Source of the DNA: Beijerinckiaceae bacterium
GTDB lineage: Bacteria > Pseudomonadota > Alphaproteobacteria > Rhizobiales > Beijerinckiaceae
Direction of reading: 5' to 3'
DNA length: 64,000 nt
NCBI GenBank assembly: GCA_027533425.1
Contig: JAPZUD010000002.1
Coordinates: 402,597 to 466,596 of the forward strand
Shown here: positions 45,230 to 55,084 of the stretch, piece by piece
How positions within the stretch are numbered: position 1 is the first letter of the stretch
Layout: every line of letters begins with the position of its first letter
Program-made: the position numbers and the translations under genes
Notes under the pieces: model-generated
Seen by the model: only the letters and a program-made list of their open reading frames with translations
Database searches by the model: none
Told to the model about the DNA's origin: nothing

Positions 45230-46180
45230 TCAATGGTTCCGGCCGCCGCCGGCGAGGAAATCGGCATAGGCGATCCGCAGCCCCTCGCGGAGCGGCGTGC
45301 GGGCCTGCCAGCCCAACGCCTGGATCCGGGAGACATCGAGCAGCTTGCGGGGCGTGCCGTCCGGCCGGGACGTATCGAAGACCAGTTTCCCCGTGAAGCC
45401 GACAACGCCGGCAATCTCACGCGCGAGATCGGCGATCGTCAGGTCCTGCCCGGTGCCGACATTCATGAAATCCTCGGAGGAATGCCGTTCCAGCGCAAAC
45501 AGCGCGGCCTCCGCGAAATCATCGACATAGAGAAATTCGCGGCGCGGCGTGCCAGTGCCCCAGATCGCCACCTCGGCTGCGCCGGTGGCCTTGGCCTCGT
45601 GGAAGCGGCGCAGCAGGGCGGCAATCACATGGCTGTTTTCCGGGTGGTAATTGTCGCCCTTGCCGTAGAGGTTGGTCGGCATCAGCGAGATGTAGTCGGC
45701 ACCGCATTGCCGGCGATAGGCCTGCGTTAACTTCATGCCGGCGATCTTGGCGATCGCATACCATTCATTCGTCGGCTCCAGCGTTCCCGTCAGCAGCGCG
45801 GTTTCCGGAATCGGCTGCGGCGCTTCGCGCGGGTAGATGCAGGACGAACCGAGATAGAGCAGCTTCTGCACGCCGTTGCGCCAGGCGGCATCGATCACAT
45901 TGGCCGCGATCATCATGTTCCGGTACAGGAAATCGCGCGGGAAGCTGTTATTGGCATGAATTCCGCCGACCTTGGCCGCCGCGAGAATAATGACCTCCGG
46001 CCGGTTGGCCGCAAGCCAGGCCTCGACCTCGGCCTGACGCTCGAGATCCAGCCCGTCGCGATCCGCCGTTAGCGGCTCGATGCCCCGCTCGCGGAGCGCG
46101 CGGACAATCGCGCTGCCGACCATGCCGCGATGGCCGGCCACGAAGATCCGGCGATCCTTCAGATCAAAACTGGCACTCAT
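45230..46180 (-). CDS. fcl: GDP-L-fucose synthase
   Basis: A 316-residue short-chain dehydrogenase/epimerase that converts GDP-4-keto-6-deoxy-mannose to GDP-L-fucose. It has the N-terminal Rossmann motif [22 protein letters not shown], and the catalytic YxxxK in [10 protein letters not shown] with the MPTNLYG region; length fits Fcl/WcaG. The partner Gmd, which makes its substrate, is not in the window. It sits divergent from the UDP-glucuronate epimerase gene. The likely product feeds surface polysaccharide. Confidence 0.92.
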   Translation of the reverse strand: MSASFDLKDRRIFVAGHRGMVGSAIVRALRERGIEPLTADRDGLDLERQAEVEAWLAANRPEVIILAAAKVGGIHANNSFPRDFLYRNMMIAANVIDAAWRNGVQKLLYLGSSCIYPREAPQPIPETALLTGTLEPTNEWYAIAKIAGMKLTQAYRRQCGADYISLMPTNLYGKGDNYHPENSHVIAALLRRFHEAKATGAAEVAIWGTGTPRREFLYVDDFAEAALFALERHSSEDFMNVGTGQDLTIADLAREIAGVVGFTGKLVFDTSRPDGTPRKLLDVSRIQALGWQARTPLREGLRIAYADFLAGGGRNH

Positions 46181-46276
46181 CCTGTCTCGGACCGAACCAC
46201 CGGGCCCCGCAATCGGGCAAAGCTCGATCCTTCTCCTCGGGCCCAGCGTAAAACACCAAAAGCGGCGGAATTGCCA

Positions 46277-46319
46277 CCCCCCTTGCAGCGGGGGGCGGCG
46301 AAGCCGGCTTGCTGCCGGC
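46277..46319. other. Two GC-rich hairpins in the fcl/epimerase divergent gap
   Basis: CCCCCC(7)GGGGGG at 46277-46295 and GCCGGC(5)GCCGGC at 46303-46319, in the 163-bp gap between divergent genes. Neither has a T-run. They may be regulatory or repeat remnants. Confidence 0.35.
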
Positions 46320-46343
46320 CGGGGGCTTGGCTAGAGACGGGGG

Positions 46344-47360
46344 ATGAATGCCGGCACCCCGTCCTCTCCCTCCCCGCCCCGCCGCGTGCTGGTGACCGGC
46401 GTGGCCGGATTCATCGGCATGCACCAGACGCGGACCCTGCTCGATGCCGGCTGCCAGGTGCTGGGTGTGGACAATCTCAACGCGTATTATGATCCCGCCA
46501 TCAAGGAAGCGCGGCTGGAGACGCTGAAGGGTCGGAACGGCTTTTCCTTCCAGCGCATGGGCATCGAGGATGCGGCCGGCATGCGCCGGATTTTCGAGGA
46601 GTTCCGGCCCGATTCGGTGGTGCATCTCGCCGCGCAGGCCGGCGTGCGGCACTCTCTCGATGCGCCGTTTGATTATACGCGCGCGAATATCGACGGGTTC
46701 CTCTCGCTGCTGGAGGCGGCGCGGCATGTGCCCGTGCAGCATTTCCTCTATGCCTCGTCCAGCTCGGTCTATGGCGCGAATACCAAGGTGCCGTTCAGCG
46801 AAGATGACCCGGTTCTCCACCCGGTCTCGCTCTATGCCGCCACCAAGCGCGCGAACGAGCTGATGGCCGAGACCTATGCCCATCTCTTCGGCATTCCGCT
46901 CACGGGTTTGCGCTTCTTCACCGTCTACGGCCCCTGGGGCCGGCCGGACATGGCGCTGTGGAAATTTACCGAGGCGATCCTCGCGGGCCGGCCGATCGAT
47001 GTCTATGACGAAGCCAGCATGCAGCGGGACTTCACCTATGTTGACGATATCGTCACGCCGATCCGGCTGCTGCTCGACAAACCACCGGAGCGTGAGGGCG
47101 CGGCCAGCCCGCACCGCATTCTCAATATCGGCAACCACCGGCCGGAGCGCCTGTCGGATTTCATTGCCGCCATCGAACAGGCCTGCGGCCGGAAGGCCAT
47201 CCGCCGGGCCCTGCCGCGCCAGCCGGGCGACGTCACGGCCACTTATGCCGATGTCAGCCGGTTGCAAGCGCTGACCGGTTTCGAGCCGGACACACCGATC
47301 GCCACCGGGATCGCCCGTTTCGTCGAATGGTATCGACACTCACCGTTTGCACCCCGCTGA
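46344..47360 (+). CDS. lpsL: UDP-glucuronate 4-epimerase (LpsL-like)
   Basis: A 338-residue NAD-dependent epimerase converting UDP-glucuronate to UDP-galacturonate. It shows the Rossmann motif VTGVAGFIGMHQT, DNLNAYYDPAIKEARLE (typical of this subgroup), SSSSVYG and the catalytic YxxxK in SLYAATKRANE, with GPWGRPDMALWKFT downstream. In Sinorhizobium LpsL contributes to both lipopolysaccharide and capsule, and here it lies 300 bp upstream of rkpA. Narrower substrate choice is an inference from homology. Confidence 0.88.
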   Translation: MNAGTPSSPSPPRRVLVTGVAGFIGMHQTRTLLDAGCQVLGVDNLNAYYDPAIKEARLETLKGRNGFSFQRMGIEDAAGMRRIFEEFRPDSVVHLAAQAGVRHSLDAPFDYTRANIDGFLSLLEAARHVPVQHFLYASSSSVYGANTKVPFSEDDPVLHPVSLYAATKRANELMAETYAHLFGIPLTGLRFFTVYGPWGRPDMALWKFTEAILAGRPIDVYDEASMQRDFTYVDDIVTPIRLLLDKPPEREGAASPHRILNIGNHRPERLSDFIAAIEQACGRKAIRRALPRQPGDVTATYADVSRLQALTGFEPDTPIATGIARFVEWYRHSPFAPR

Positions 47361-47660
47361 ACTGTGCGATAACGCACAACGCGTTCTCCCTGCGTCTTAC
47401 GTGTTCTTTCGCGGTTCTCCGCCAATTCTTCCGCCGCCGGCATGCTGCCGGCACAGTCGAAACCACGGGCCAGCATGGATTTGTTCAGGATCAGGCCGGC
47501 AAGAATTGACCCGGTGCGGCGCTCCACCCACAAGCAGGGCCTGCATTCGGACAAGCGATGGTTGACAAATGCAGTGCAATTCCGAATTGGCTGTATTGAA
47601 TCTTTATAATCGTCACCGGCCGGATGTTTCCGGACGGCTGGCCATGAGTGAAGTTGGTTG
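47361..47660 (+). promoter_or_regulatory. Promoter region of the rkpA operon
   Basis: This gap is less GC-rich than its flanks and carries a TATAAT at 47605-47610, about 50 bp before the rkpA start, and a TTGACA at 47562-47567. The two are 37 bp apart, too far to be one promoter, so I claim only the region. Reverse-strand frames here show no domain. Confidence 0.4.
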
Positions 47661-50600
47661 ATGACGTCACAGCGCAAATCCTCACACTCCGCGATCATCG
47701 GCGCTGCCTGCCGCTTGCCCGGCGCATCGTCGGTTGCCGAGTTCTGGTCGCTGCTGGTCGAAGGCCGCAATTCCGTGCGGCGACAGCCCGACCATCGCTG
47801 GAGCGTCGAGCGGTTCCTGCGCCCCGGCAATCCCGAGCCCGGGTTCGCCTATACCTTTGCCGGTGGCTATCTTGATGATCCGCTGGGATTCGACCCGGCG
47901 CCGTTCGGCGTCTCGCCGCGCGAGGCGCAGCAGATGGATCCGCAGCAGCGCCTGCTGCTCGAAGTGGTCTGGGAAGCGCTCGAGGATGCCGGCATTCCCG
48001 CGTCGAGCGTGGCAGGGACGCAAGTCGGCGTCTATGTCGGCGCGTCGATGGTGGATTACCAGGGCACCGCATCGCTTGATCCGGCGGTGATGGAAAGCCA
48101 CTTCATGACCGGCAACTCGCTGGCCGTGCTGTCGAACCGAATCTCCTACATCTACGATTTCAAGGGCCCGAGCTTCACGCTCGATTCCGCCTGCTCCTCC
48201 TCGTTCGTCGCGCTCAAGCAGGCGACCGATGCCCTTGAGGAAGGCAAGATCGACCTCGCCGTCGTCGCTGGCGTCAACATGCTGCTCTCGCCGGTGCCCT
48301 TTATCGGGTTCAGCCAGGCGCGCATGCTTTCGCCGACAGGCCTGTCCCGGCCGTTCTCCGCCAAGGCCGACGGCTATGTCCGGTCCGAGGGCGCGGTTGT
48401 CCTGGTGCTGCGCCGCGAGTCGGATGCGACCGCCAGGGGCGAGCGGATCCGCGGGTTCGTCGTCGGGGCCTCGGTCAATTCCGATGGCCGGACGACCGGC
48501 ATCTCGCTGCCCTCGATCGAGGGCCAGCGCGATCTGATCGATCGCTTCTACGCCGATATCGGCGTTTCGCCGGACAAACTCGCCTTTGTCGAAGCGCATG
48601 GCACCGGCACCAAGGTGGGGGATCCCATCGAGGCGAATGCGATCGGCCAGTCGCTCGGGCAGAAGCGCAAGGCGCCGCTTCCCGTCGGCTCGGTCAAGTC
48701 GAATATCGGCCATCTCGAGGCCGCATCCGGGCTGGCCGGGCTGCTGAAATCGATCCTCGCGCTGGAACACCGGCTGCTGCCGCCGTCGCTCTTCCTCGAG
48801 CAGACCAACGAGATGATCGATTTCGAGGCGCTCAATCTGGTGCCGAACGCCGCTGCACGGCCGCTGTCACTGGAGAATGGCGCCGATTACGCCGCGATCT
48901 GCAATTACGGGTTCGGCGGCACCAACGCGCATGTGCTGGTCAAGGCCGCGCCGCCTGCCGCGGCGGCGACCGGCGCCAGCCGGGCCACCCATCTCATGCT
49001 GACGGCTGCCGACCGGGAAAGCCTCGCCCGGCAGGCGGAGCGCGTTGCGGGCGCCCTCGAAGCCGGGCTCGATGCCGGCCTTGCCGCCTCGACGCTGGCC
49101 CATGGCCGGGACGCGCTCAAGGCGCGGCTGGTCGTGCCGCTGGTCGAAGGCCAGGATGCTGCCGGCGCGTTGCGCCAGTTTGCCGAGGGCCAGGCGGATT
49201 CTGCCGGCCATGCCTCCGGCCAGGCGGCCTCGGCCGATGCGCCGGTCGTGTTCGTGTTTTCGGGCAACGGCAGCCAATATGCCGAGATGGGCCATGCCGC
49301 CTATGCCGGCAATGCCCGGTTCCGGGCCGAGATCGCCGCGATCGACGCGCTGTTCCAGCCGCTTTCGGGCTGGTCGCTGACCGACAAGCTGACCACCTCC
49401 ATCCCGGCGGCGGAACTCGAGCAGACCTCGATTGCACAACCGCTTATCTACGCGATCCAGTCCGCGCTTGCCGGCTGCCTCGCCGAAGCGGGAATCCGCC
49501 CGGCTGCGGTGCTTGGCCATTCGGTCGGTGAGGTCGCGGCGGCGGAAGCCAGCGGCGCACTGACCCGCGCCGAAGCGGTGCGGCTGATCTATCTCCGGTC
49601 CAAGCACCAGGAGAAAGTGCGCGGCCTCGGCCGGATGATGGTCGTGGCGGCAGAAGCGACGCAGGTCGAGCGCCTGCTTCAGGCGTTCGGTGCCGAGGCG
49701 ATCGAGATCGCTGCCTATAACAGTGGCACCTCCACTACGGTTTCCGGCCCGGCAGACCTGCTGAAGAGCTTCGCCAAGCATTGCCGTGCCGCCCGCGTGG
49801 CCACGGTGGCGCTGGATATCGATTATCCGTTCCATTCCTCGGTGCTGGACTCCATCGGCCCGGCCATGGTGGCCGATCTCGCCGGGCTCTCCCCGCGCAC
49901 GTCGGCAATTCCGTTCTGCTCGACCGTGACCGGCGAGGTGAAGGCCGGCGAAACGCTCGATGCCGAATACTGGTGGCAGAATATCCGCCGGCCTGTCCGC
50001 TTCATGCAGGCGCTGCTCGCCGCCGCCCCGCAGGACGGTCGGGTCTATCTCGAGATCGGCCCCCGTGCCATCCTGACAGGCCCGATCGCGGAAACCCTGC
50101 GCGATGCCGGCCGCGCCGGCGAGACACTGGCCAGCCTGTCCCAGAAGGACAGGCTGGATCCGGTCGCGCTTGTGGTGGCGCGGCTGATCGCCCATGGCGC
50201 GCGCGTTGACCGCGAGGCCGTGTTCGGTCCGCGTCCGGTGCGCATGGCTGAATTGCCCGGCTATGCGTTCCAGCGGCAGGATTACCAGTTGCCGGGCACG
50301 GCTGAGCATTTCAACGCGTTTGGCAAGCTGAACCATTCGGACGCGCGGCATCCGCTGCTCGGCGCCCGCATGGCGGATGGTTCGCCGGAATGGCGCGCCC
50401 TGCTTGACCCGGCCATCGTGCCCTATCTCGACGACCATCGCGTCGATGGCGGGGTGATTGTCCCCGCGGCCGGGCTGATCGAGATGGCGCTGGCGGCGGG
50501 GCGTGACCTGTTCGGCGAGCGACCGCTGCAGATGGCCGAGTTCGACGTGCTCCGCGCCCTCGCCATCGCGCAGGACGAGACCCGCGAGATCTCGACCCGC

Positions 50601-53600
50601 TATGCCGAGGCCACGAACACGATCGAGGTCTGGAGCCGCAAACGCTTTTCCGCGCAGGAATGGGTGCTTCATGCCCGCGGCCGCATCGAGCCGCTCGCCA
50701 CGCCGGTCGTGGCGCCTCTGGCACCGCCGATCAGGGGCGATGGCTTCTTCCAGGATACGGCCGGAGAAGTCTATGCCGAAGCGACCCTGGCCGGCCTCGA
50801 TTACGGCCCGATGTTCCAGCTTGTCACTTCGTCCGAGCGGGATCATGTGACCACGGATTCACAGCTGCGCGCGCCTGATGAAGCAGGCCTCGGTGCCTTC
50901 CTTGATCGACACGTGCTCAGCCCTGTCTCGCTGGATGCGGCGTTCCATGGGCTCTTCATTTCCCGGCCGCAGAAGGAGGGCGAGAAGAAGGCGCATCTTC
51001 CGGTCCGCTTCCGGGGCATCCGGGTCTGGAAACATGGTGCAGTCATCCGCCAGTCCATCACGCGGCTGACGAACGAGACCGACCGGTTCAAGACCGTGGC
51101 GATCACGCTGATGGACGAGGCCGGCGAGGTTGTCGCCTTCGTCGAGGCGGCGGTTCTGCGCGCGCTCTATCTCGGACAGGCGACGACAGCCGACCGGACC
51201 TTCCGGATCGAAGCGCTGCCGATCACCCTGCCCGGCGGCGCGCTGGCCCGTCTGGCCAAGGCCGAGATGGCCTCGAATGACAATACGGATGACCGTGAGG
51301 TGCCGCCGGCCTGGCTCATTGCCCGGGCCTTCGCCGTCTCGCTCGCCCATCGTATCGCGATCGGGCTCGCGCCGGATGGCAAGCTCGATCCGGCCGGCCT
51401 CGTCGCCGGCGGCCATGTGGCCGAGGATGCGCTGCCGCTGCTCGAGGCCGCCCGCGTGATCCTCGAAGGGTTCGGGCTCGTGCAGGGTGGCGTGCTGGTG
51501 GCGGAGAATCCGCTGCCGCCGGCCGAGGAAGTCCTCACCACGCTGGTCACGAACTTTGCCGATGCCAATCTCGAGATCCGCCTCGCCGCTCAGGCGCTGG
51601 CCCATGCCGAACGGCTGATCCGGCAGGGGGGCCGGCTTGCCGTTCCGCCATCCGCGCGGGATCAGATCGAGACATCCGGCCTGCTGATCCATCCGGCGCT
51701 GGTTGCCCTCCGCGACGCGCTCGAGGCGATGGCCGGCCAGGCCGGCCGGAAGCTGCGTGTGCTCGCGGTCGAGCCGTGGAGCGCCGGCCTGCTGACCGCA
51801 GTGACGCCGCTGGTCCGGGCCGGATCGGTCGAGGTGACGCTCGTCGCCCAGAACCGCAAGGCGATCGACAATGCCCGCCTGATGGGCAAGGTCGATCCGG
51901 AGATCGAGTTCCTCAATCTCGAGGATGCCCTGCATCTGGCCTCGCCGGTCGGGTTCGACGTGCTGGCTGGCGTGGCTTCGGCCCCGCTGGGCGGCGAGGA
52001 CGGTATTCCCGCCTCGCTGCGCGGCGTGCTCCGCCCGGATGCAACCGTGCTCGTGGCGCAGCCCGGTGCCGATGCGACGCTGGATTTCCTGCTCGGCCTC
52101 TGGGCCGGCTGGTTCTCGCCCGCCGGCAAGGGCGAAGCGGGCCTGCCGCGCACGCCCTCGCCGGAGCGCACGCGCGAGGCGCTGGAACGGTTCGGCGCCG
52201 TCACGCTCGCCACGCGTCCGACCAGTGACGGGCTTGGCGGGCTGATCACCGGCCAGGTGCCGGCCCCGTCTCGCGAGGCAGCCGGCACGGCCTATGCCGT
52301 GGTGGTTTCGGGCCTCACGCCCTTCGACAAGGCGTTGGCCCGCGGCGCCGACCTCATGCTCGCGGCGGATGGGACCCTGGGAGAGCGCCTTGCACAACTG
52401 GCGCAGGAGAAGCGCCTGCCGCCGCATCTGGTCTATCCGGTCAGCCTTGACGGCACCGATGCCGTCGAGCGCGTCGCCACGCATCTCGAGGCACTCAAGC
52501 GGATCGCCGAGGCACTGGAGCCGCTCGATACGGGTATCCGCGTCACGATCTGCACGCAGGGCGCGCATGACGATGATGCCGTTCCCGCCGCCACGGCCAG
52601 CAGCCTCTGGGGTTTCCTGCGCGTCGCGATCAACGAATTCCCGACGGTCGACCTGCGGCTCGCCGATTTCGATCCGGCCCTGCCGGATGCCGGTGCGCCG
52701 ATGGAAGCCCTGCTTGCCCTTTCCGGCGGCGAACTGGAGGTTGTGGTGCGTGCGGACGGGCTCAAGGCCCTCCGGATGCGGCGGAACCTCTTCCCGCCGG
52801 CGCGCCTTGCCGAGAACGAGCGCAGCGTCCTGAAATTCGAGCAGGCCGGCCGCCTCGACAGCTTCACCTGGCTGCGCGAGACGCGGCAGGCGCCGGGCGC
52901 CGGCGAAATCGAGATCGAAGTTGCGGCCGTCGGGCTGAATTTCCGCGACATTCTCGTGGGCCTCGGCATTCTGGACGATGACCTTCTCGGCGCCGGCCTC
53001 ACGGCGGCCGCGCTCGGTTTCGAATGCTCCGGCATCGTCACCCGCGTCGGCACAGATGTCGGCGATCTCCGCGTCGGCGATGCCGTGATGGGCTTTGCAG
53101 CGAATACCTTCGCCTCGCATCTCGTCTCGCCGGCCTGGCATTTCTTCAAGGTACCGGAAGGCGTGAGCCTCGAGGCAGCGGCGACCATCCCGGTTGCCTT
53201 CGCGACCGCGTGGTTCGCGCTCGTCAAGCGGGCGCAGATCGCCGCCGGGGATGACGTGCTCATCCATGGCGGGGCCGGCGGCGTCGGGCTGGCAGCCATC
53301 CAGTTCGCGAAGCAGGCCGGCAGCCGCGTTCTCGCCACGGCAAGCAGCGAAGAGCGCCGCGCCATTGCCCGGGCGATGGGGGCGGACCTGACCTTCGATT
53401 CGCGGCAGGAGCGGTTTGCGGAGGTGATCCGCAACACGCTCGGCGGCGTTGACGTGGTCCTCAACTCGCTGGCCGGCCCGGCCATGGTGGCGAGCTTCCG
53501 GCTGGTCAAGCCATTCGGGCGGTTCGTCGAGCTCGGCAAGCGCGACTATCTCGACAATACGCAGCTCGGCCTGAGGCCTTTCGTGCGGAATATCGCCTAT

Positions 53601-55058
53601 TACGGTGTCGATCTCGACGAATTGCTGGCGCATGACCGGCCGCTGGTCGAGGCGATGATGAAGACCATCTCGGCACAGTTCGCCTCCGGCGCGCTGAAGC
53701 CGCTGCCCTACCGGGTCTTCGAAGGCGAGGATGTCGGCACGGCGTTCCGGCTGATGCAGGCCTCCGAGCATGTCGGCAAGATCGTCGTCCGACCGTCGAA
53801 GCTGGCAAGCCGTTCGATCAACGGGCTGCAATTCCGGGCCAAGCCCGGCGCCTATCTCGTCGTCGGCGGCACCAGCGGCCTTGGCTTCGCTACCGCGCGC
53901 TGGCTGGCCGGCAAGGGTGCCGGCACGCTGGTGCTGGCCTCGCGGCGCGGCCGCGTCGAGGAGGGCCTCGAAAGCGAGGTCGAAGCGCTGCGTGCCCGCG
54001 GCGTGACGGTTGAGATTGTCGCGCTCGATGTCTCGGACCGCGAGGCTGTCGAGGCCCTCGTCAAGCAGATCACCGCGCGCCATGGGCCGCTCCGCGGCGT
54101 GATCCACGCCGCCGTCCTGCTGGATGACGGGATGATCAGCGGTCTGACGCCGGAACGCCTCCGGGCCGTGCTCAAGGTGAAAATCGACGGGGCGCGTCAT
54201 CTCGACGCTGCAACGGCCGGACAGCCGCTCGATTTCTTCGTCGTCTATTCCTCCGCCACGACGGTGATCGGCAGCCCGGGTCAGGGCGCTTATGTCGCCG
54301 CGAATGCCTGGCTCGAGGGTTTTGCCCGCGAGCGGCGCAAGCAGGGCAAGCCGGCCCTGGCCATCGGCTGGGGCGCGATTTCCGATGTCGGCATCATCGC
54401 GCGGGACAAGCAGCTCGGCCGCCGGCTGCGGCGCACAACCGGCGTGGTCGGCATCTCCTCCTCCGAGAGCCTTGCGCATCTCGGGCGGTTGCTGGTGCTC
54501 GGCAACGAGGTCGGGCCGATGCAGTTCTACACCAATATCTCGCCCGGCGCCGCGGCGGAAAAGCTCCGCCTGATCAACAGCCCTGCCTTTGCCGGCCTGG
54601 GCCTCGCCCGGCGCGAGGAGGATGGCGAGCAGGAAGGCGATCTCGTCACCGCGATCGAGGGCAAGAGCCGGAGCGAAGCGGTCACGATCATTGTCGGGGC
54701 GCTCAAGCGCGAGATCTCGCATATCCTGCGGATGCCGGAGGAGCAGATCGATGTCAGCCGCCCGCTGGGCGAACTCGGCCTCGATTCGCTTATGGCGCTG
54801 GAACTGCAGCTCTCGATCGAGCGGCTTTGCGGCACCGATGTGCCGCTGGTCGGCGCGGGAGATCGCCGCCTCGGCGATATCGCGGCGATGATCCATACCA
54901 GCCTTGGCGGCGGCGGCGGGGGTGACGAGGAGGCCGTGGATCCGGGCGCGAATATCGCGCTGGCCATGTCGGGCCTGCATGGCGGCAACATCACCAGCGA
55001 GGAAGCGGAAGCCCTTTCGCAGAAGCTTAAGATTGCGGGAGGCCGGCGCGGACCATGA
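47661..55058 (+). CDS. rkpA: RkpA-type multidomain polyketide/fatty-acid synthase
   Basis: A 2,465-residue iterative type I synthase that builds a reduced carbon chain on an acyl carrier protein. Domains in order: ketosynthase (about 10-425; Cys178, His313, His351), acyltransferase (Ser621 in GHSVGEV), dehydratase (His926 in DHRVDGGVIVP, Asp1092), a degenerate methyltransferase-like segment (about 1270-1500), enoylreductase (NADPH motif GGAGGVG near 1870), ketoreductase (GGTSGLG near 2069, Tyr2211) and ACP (Ser2376 in LGLDSLMAL). The domain set is fully reducing. Size and the rkpG partner match Sinorhizobium meliloti RkpA of the rkp-1 region, proposed to make a lipid for K-antigen. A TTG codon precedes the ATG. 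Confidence 0.93.
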   Translation: MTSQRKSSHSAIIGAACRLPGASSVAEFWSLLVEGRNSVRRQPDHRWSVERFLRPGNPEPGFAYTFAGGYLDDPLGFDPAPFGVSPREAQQMDPQQRLLLEVVWEALEDAGIPASSVAGTQVGVYVGASMVDYQGTASLDPAVMESHFMTGNSLAVLSNRISYIYDFKGPSFTLDSACSSSFVALKQATDALEEGKIDLAVVAGVNMLLSPVPFIGFSQARMLSPTGLSRPFSAKADGYVRSEGAVVLVLRRESDATARGERIRGFVVGASVNSDGRTTGISLPSIEGQRDLIDRFYADIGVSPDKLAFVEAHGTGTKVGDPIEANAIGQSLGQKRKAPLPVGSVKSNIGHLEAASGLAGLLKSILALEHRLLPPSLFLEQTNEMIDFEALNLVPNAAARPLSLENGADYAAICNYGFGGTNAHVLVKAAPPAAAATGASRATHLMLTAADRESLARQAERVAGALEAGLDAGLAASTLAHGRDALKARLVVPLVEGQDAAGALRQFAEGQADSAGHASGQAASADAPVVFVFSGNGSQYAEMGHAAYAGNARFRAEIAAIDALFQPLSGWSLTDKLTTSIPAAELEQTSIAQPLIYAIQSALAGCLAEAGIRPAAVLGHSVGEVAAAEASGALTRAEAVRLIYLRSKHQEKVRGLGRMMVVAAEATQVERLLQAFGAEAIEIAAYNSGTSTTVSGPADLLKSFAKHCRAARVATVALDIDYPFHSSVLDSIGPAMVADLAGLSPRTSAIPFCSTVTGEVKAGETLDAEYWWQNIRRPVRFMQALLAAAPQDGRVYLEIGPRAILTGPIAETLRDAGRAGETLASLSQKDRLDPVALVVARLIAHGARVDREAVFGPRPVRMAELPGYAFQRQDYQLPGTAEHFNAFGKLNHSDARHPLLGARMADGSPEWRALLDPAIVPYLDDHRVDGGVIVPAAGLIEMALAAGRDLFGERPLQMAEFDVLRALAIAQDETREISTRYAEATNTIEVWSRKRFSAQEWVLHARGRIEPLATPVVAPLAPPIRGDGFFQDTAGEVYAEATLAGLDYGPMFQLVTSSERDHVTTDSQLRAPDEAGLGAFLDRHVLSPVSLDAAFHGLFISRPQKEGEKKAHLPVRFRGIRVWKHGAVIRQSITRLTNETDRFKTVAITLMDEAGEVVAFVEAAVLRALYLGQATTADRTFRIEALPITLPGGALARLAKAEMASNDNTDDREVPPAWLIARAFAVSLAHRIAIGLAPDGKLDPAGLVAGGHVAEDALPLLEAARVILEGFGLVQGGVLVAENPLPPAEEVLTTLVTNFADANLEIRLAAQALAHAERLIRQGGRLAVPPSARDQIETSGLLIHPALVALRDALEAMAGQAGRKLRVLAVEPWSAGLLTAVTPLVRAGSVEVTLVAQNRKAIDNARLMGKVDPEIEFLNLEDALHLASPVGFDVLAGVASAPLGGEDGIPASLRGVLRPDATVLVAQPGADATLDFLLGLWAGWFSPAGKGEAGLPRTPSPERTREALERFGAVTLATRPTSDGLGGLITGQVPAPSREAAGTAYAVVVSGLTPFDKALARGADLMLAADGTLGERLAQLAQEKRLPPHLVYPVSLDGTDAVERVATHLEALKRIAEALEPLDTGIRVTICTQGAHDDDAVPAATASSLWGFLRVAINEFPTVDLRLADFDPALPDAGAPMEALLALSGGELEVVVRADGLKALRMRRNLFPPARLAENERSVLKFEQAGRLDSFTWLRETRQAPGAGEIEIEVAAVGLNFRDILVGLGILDDDLLGAGLTAAALGFECSGIVTRVGTDVGDLRVGDAVMGFAANTFASHLVSPAWHFFKVPEGVSLEAAATIPVAFATAWFALVKRAQIAAGDDVLIHGGAGGVGLAAIQFAKQAGSRVLATASSEERRAIARAMGADLTFDSRQERFAEVIRNTLGGVDVVLNSLAGPAMVASFRLVKPFGRFVELGKRDYLDNTQLGLRPFVRNIAYYGVDLDELLAHDRPLVEAMMKTISAQFASGALKPLPYRVFEGEDVGTAFRLMQASEHVGKIVVRPSKLASRSINGLQFRAKPGAYLVVGGTSGLGFATARWLAGKGAGTLVLASRRGRVEEGLESEVEALRARGVTVEIVALDVSDREAVEALVKQITARHGPLRGVIHAAVLLDDGMISGLTPERLRAVLKVKIDGARHLDAATAGQPLDFFVVYSSATTVIGSPGQGAYVAANAWLEGFARERRKQGKPALAIGWGAISDVGIIARDKQLGRRLRRTTGVVGISSSESLAHLGRLLVLGNEVGPMQFYTNISPGAAAEKLRLINSPAFAGLGLARREEDGEQEGDLVTAIEGKSRSEAVTIIVGALKREISHILRMPEEQIDVSRPLGELGLDSLMALELQLSIERLCGTDVPLVGAGDRRLGDIAAMIHTSLGGGGGGDEEAVDPGANIALAMSGLHGGNITSEEAEALSQKLKIAGGRRGP

Positions 55059-55084
55059 GCGGAGCGGGTGGAAAAGGACCATGA
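55055..55084 (+). repeat. Second start and mini-ORF from a 26-bp tandem duplication
   Basis: The 26 bp starting ACCATGAGCGGAGCGGG at 55052 is repeated directly at 55078. The first ATG (55055) overlaps the rkpA stop (ATGA) and opens a nine-codon frame, MSGAGGKGP, whose stop TGA overlaps the second ATG (55081). Read as a chain of stop-start couplings, it would still deliver ribosomes to rkpG. Confidence 0.9.

Noticed and set aside
47562..47610. TTGACA and TATAAT as one sigma-70 promoter for rkpA
   Set aside because: They are 37 bp apart, twice the spacing needed; only the region is claimed.
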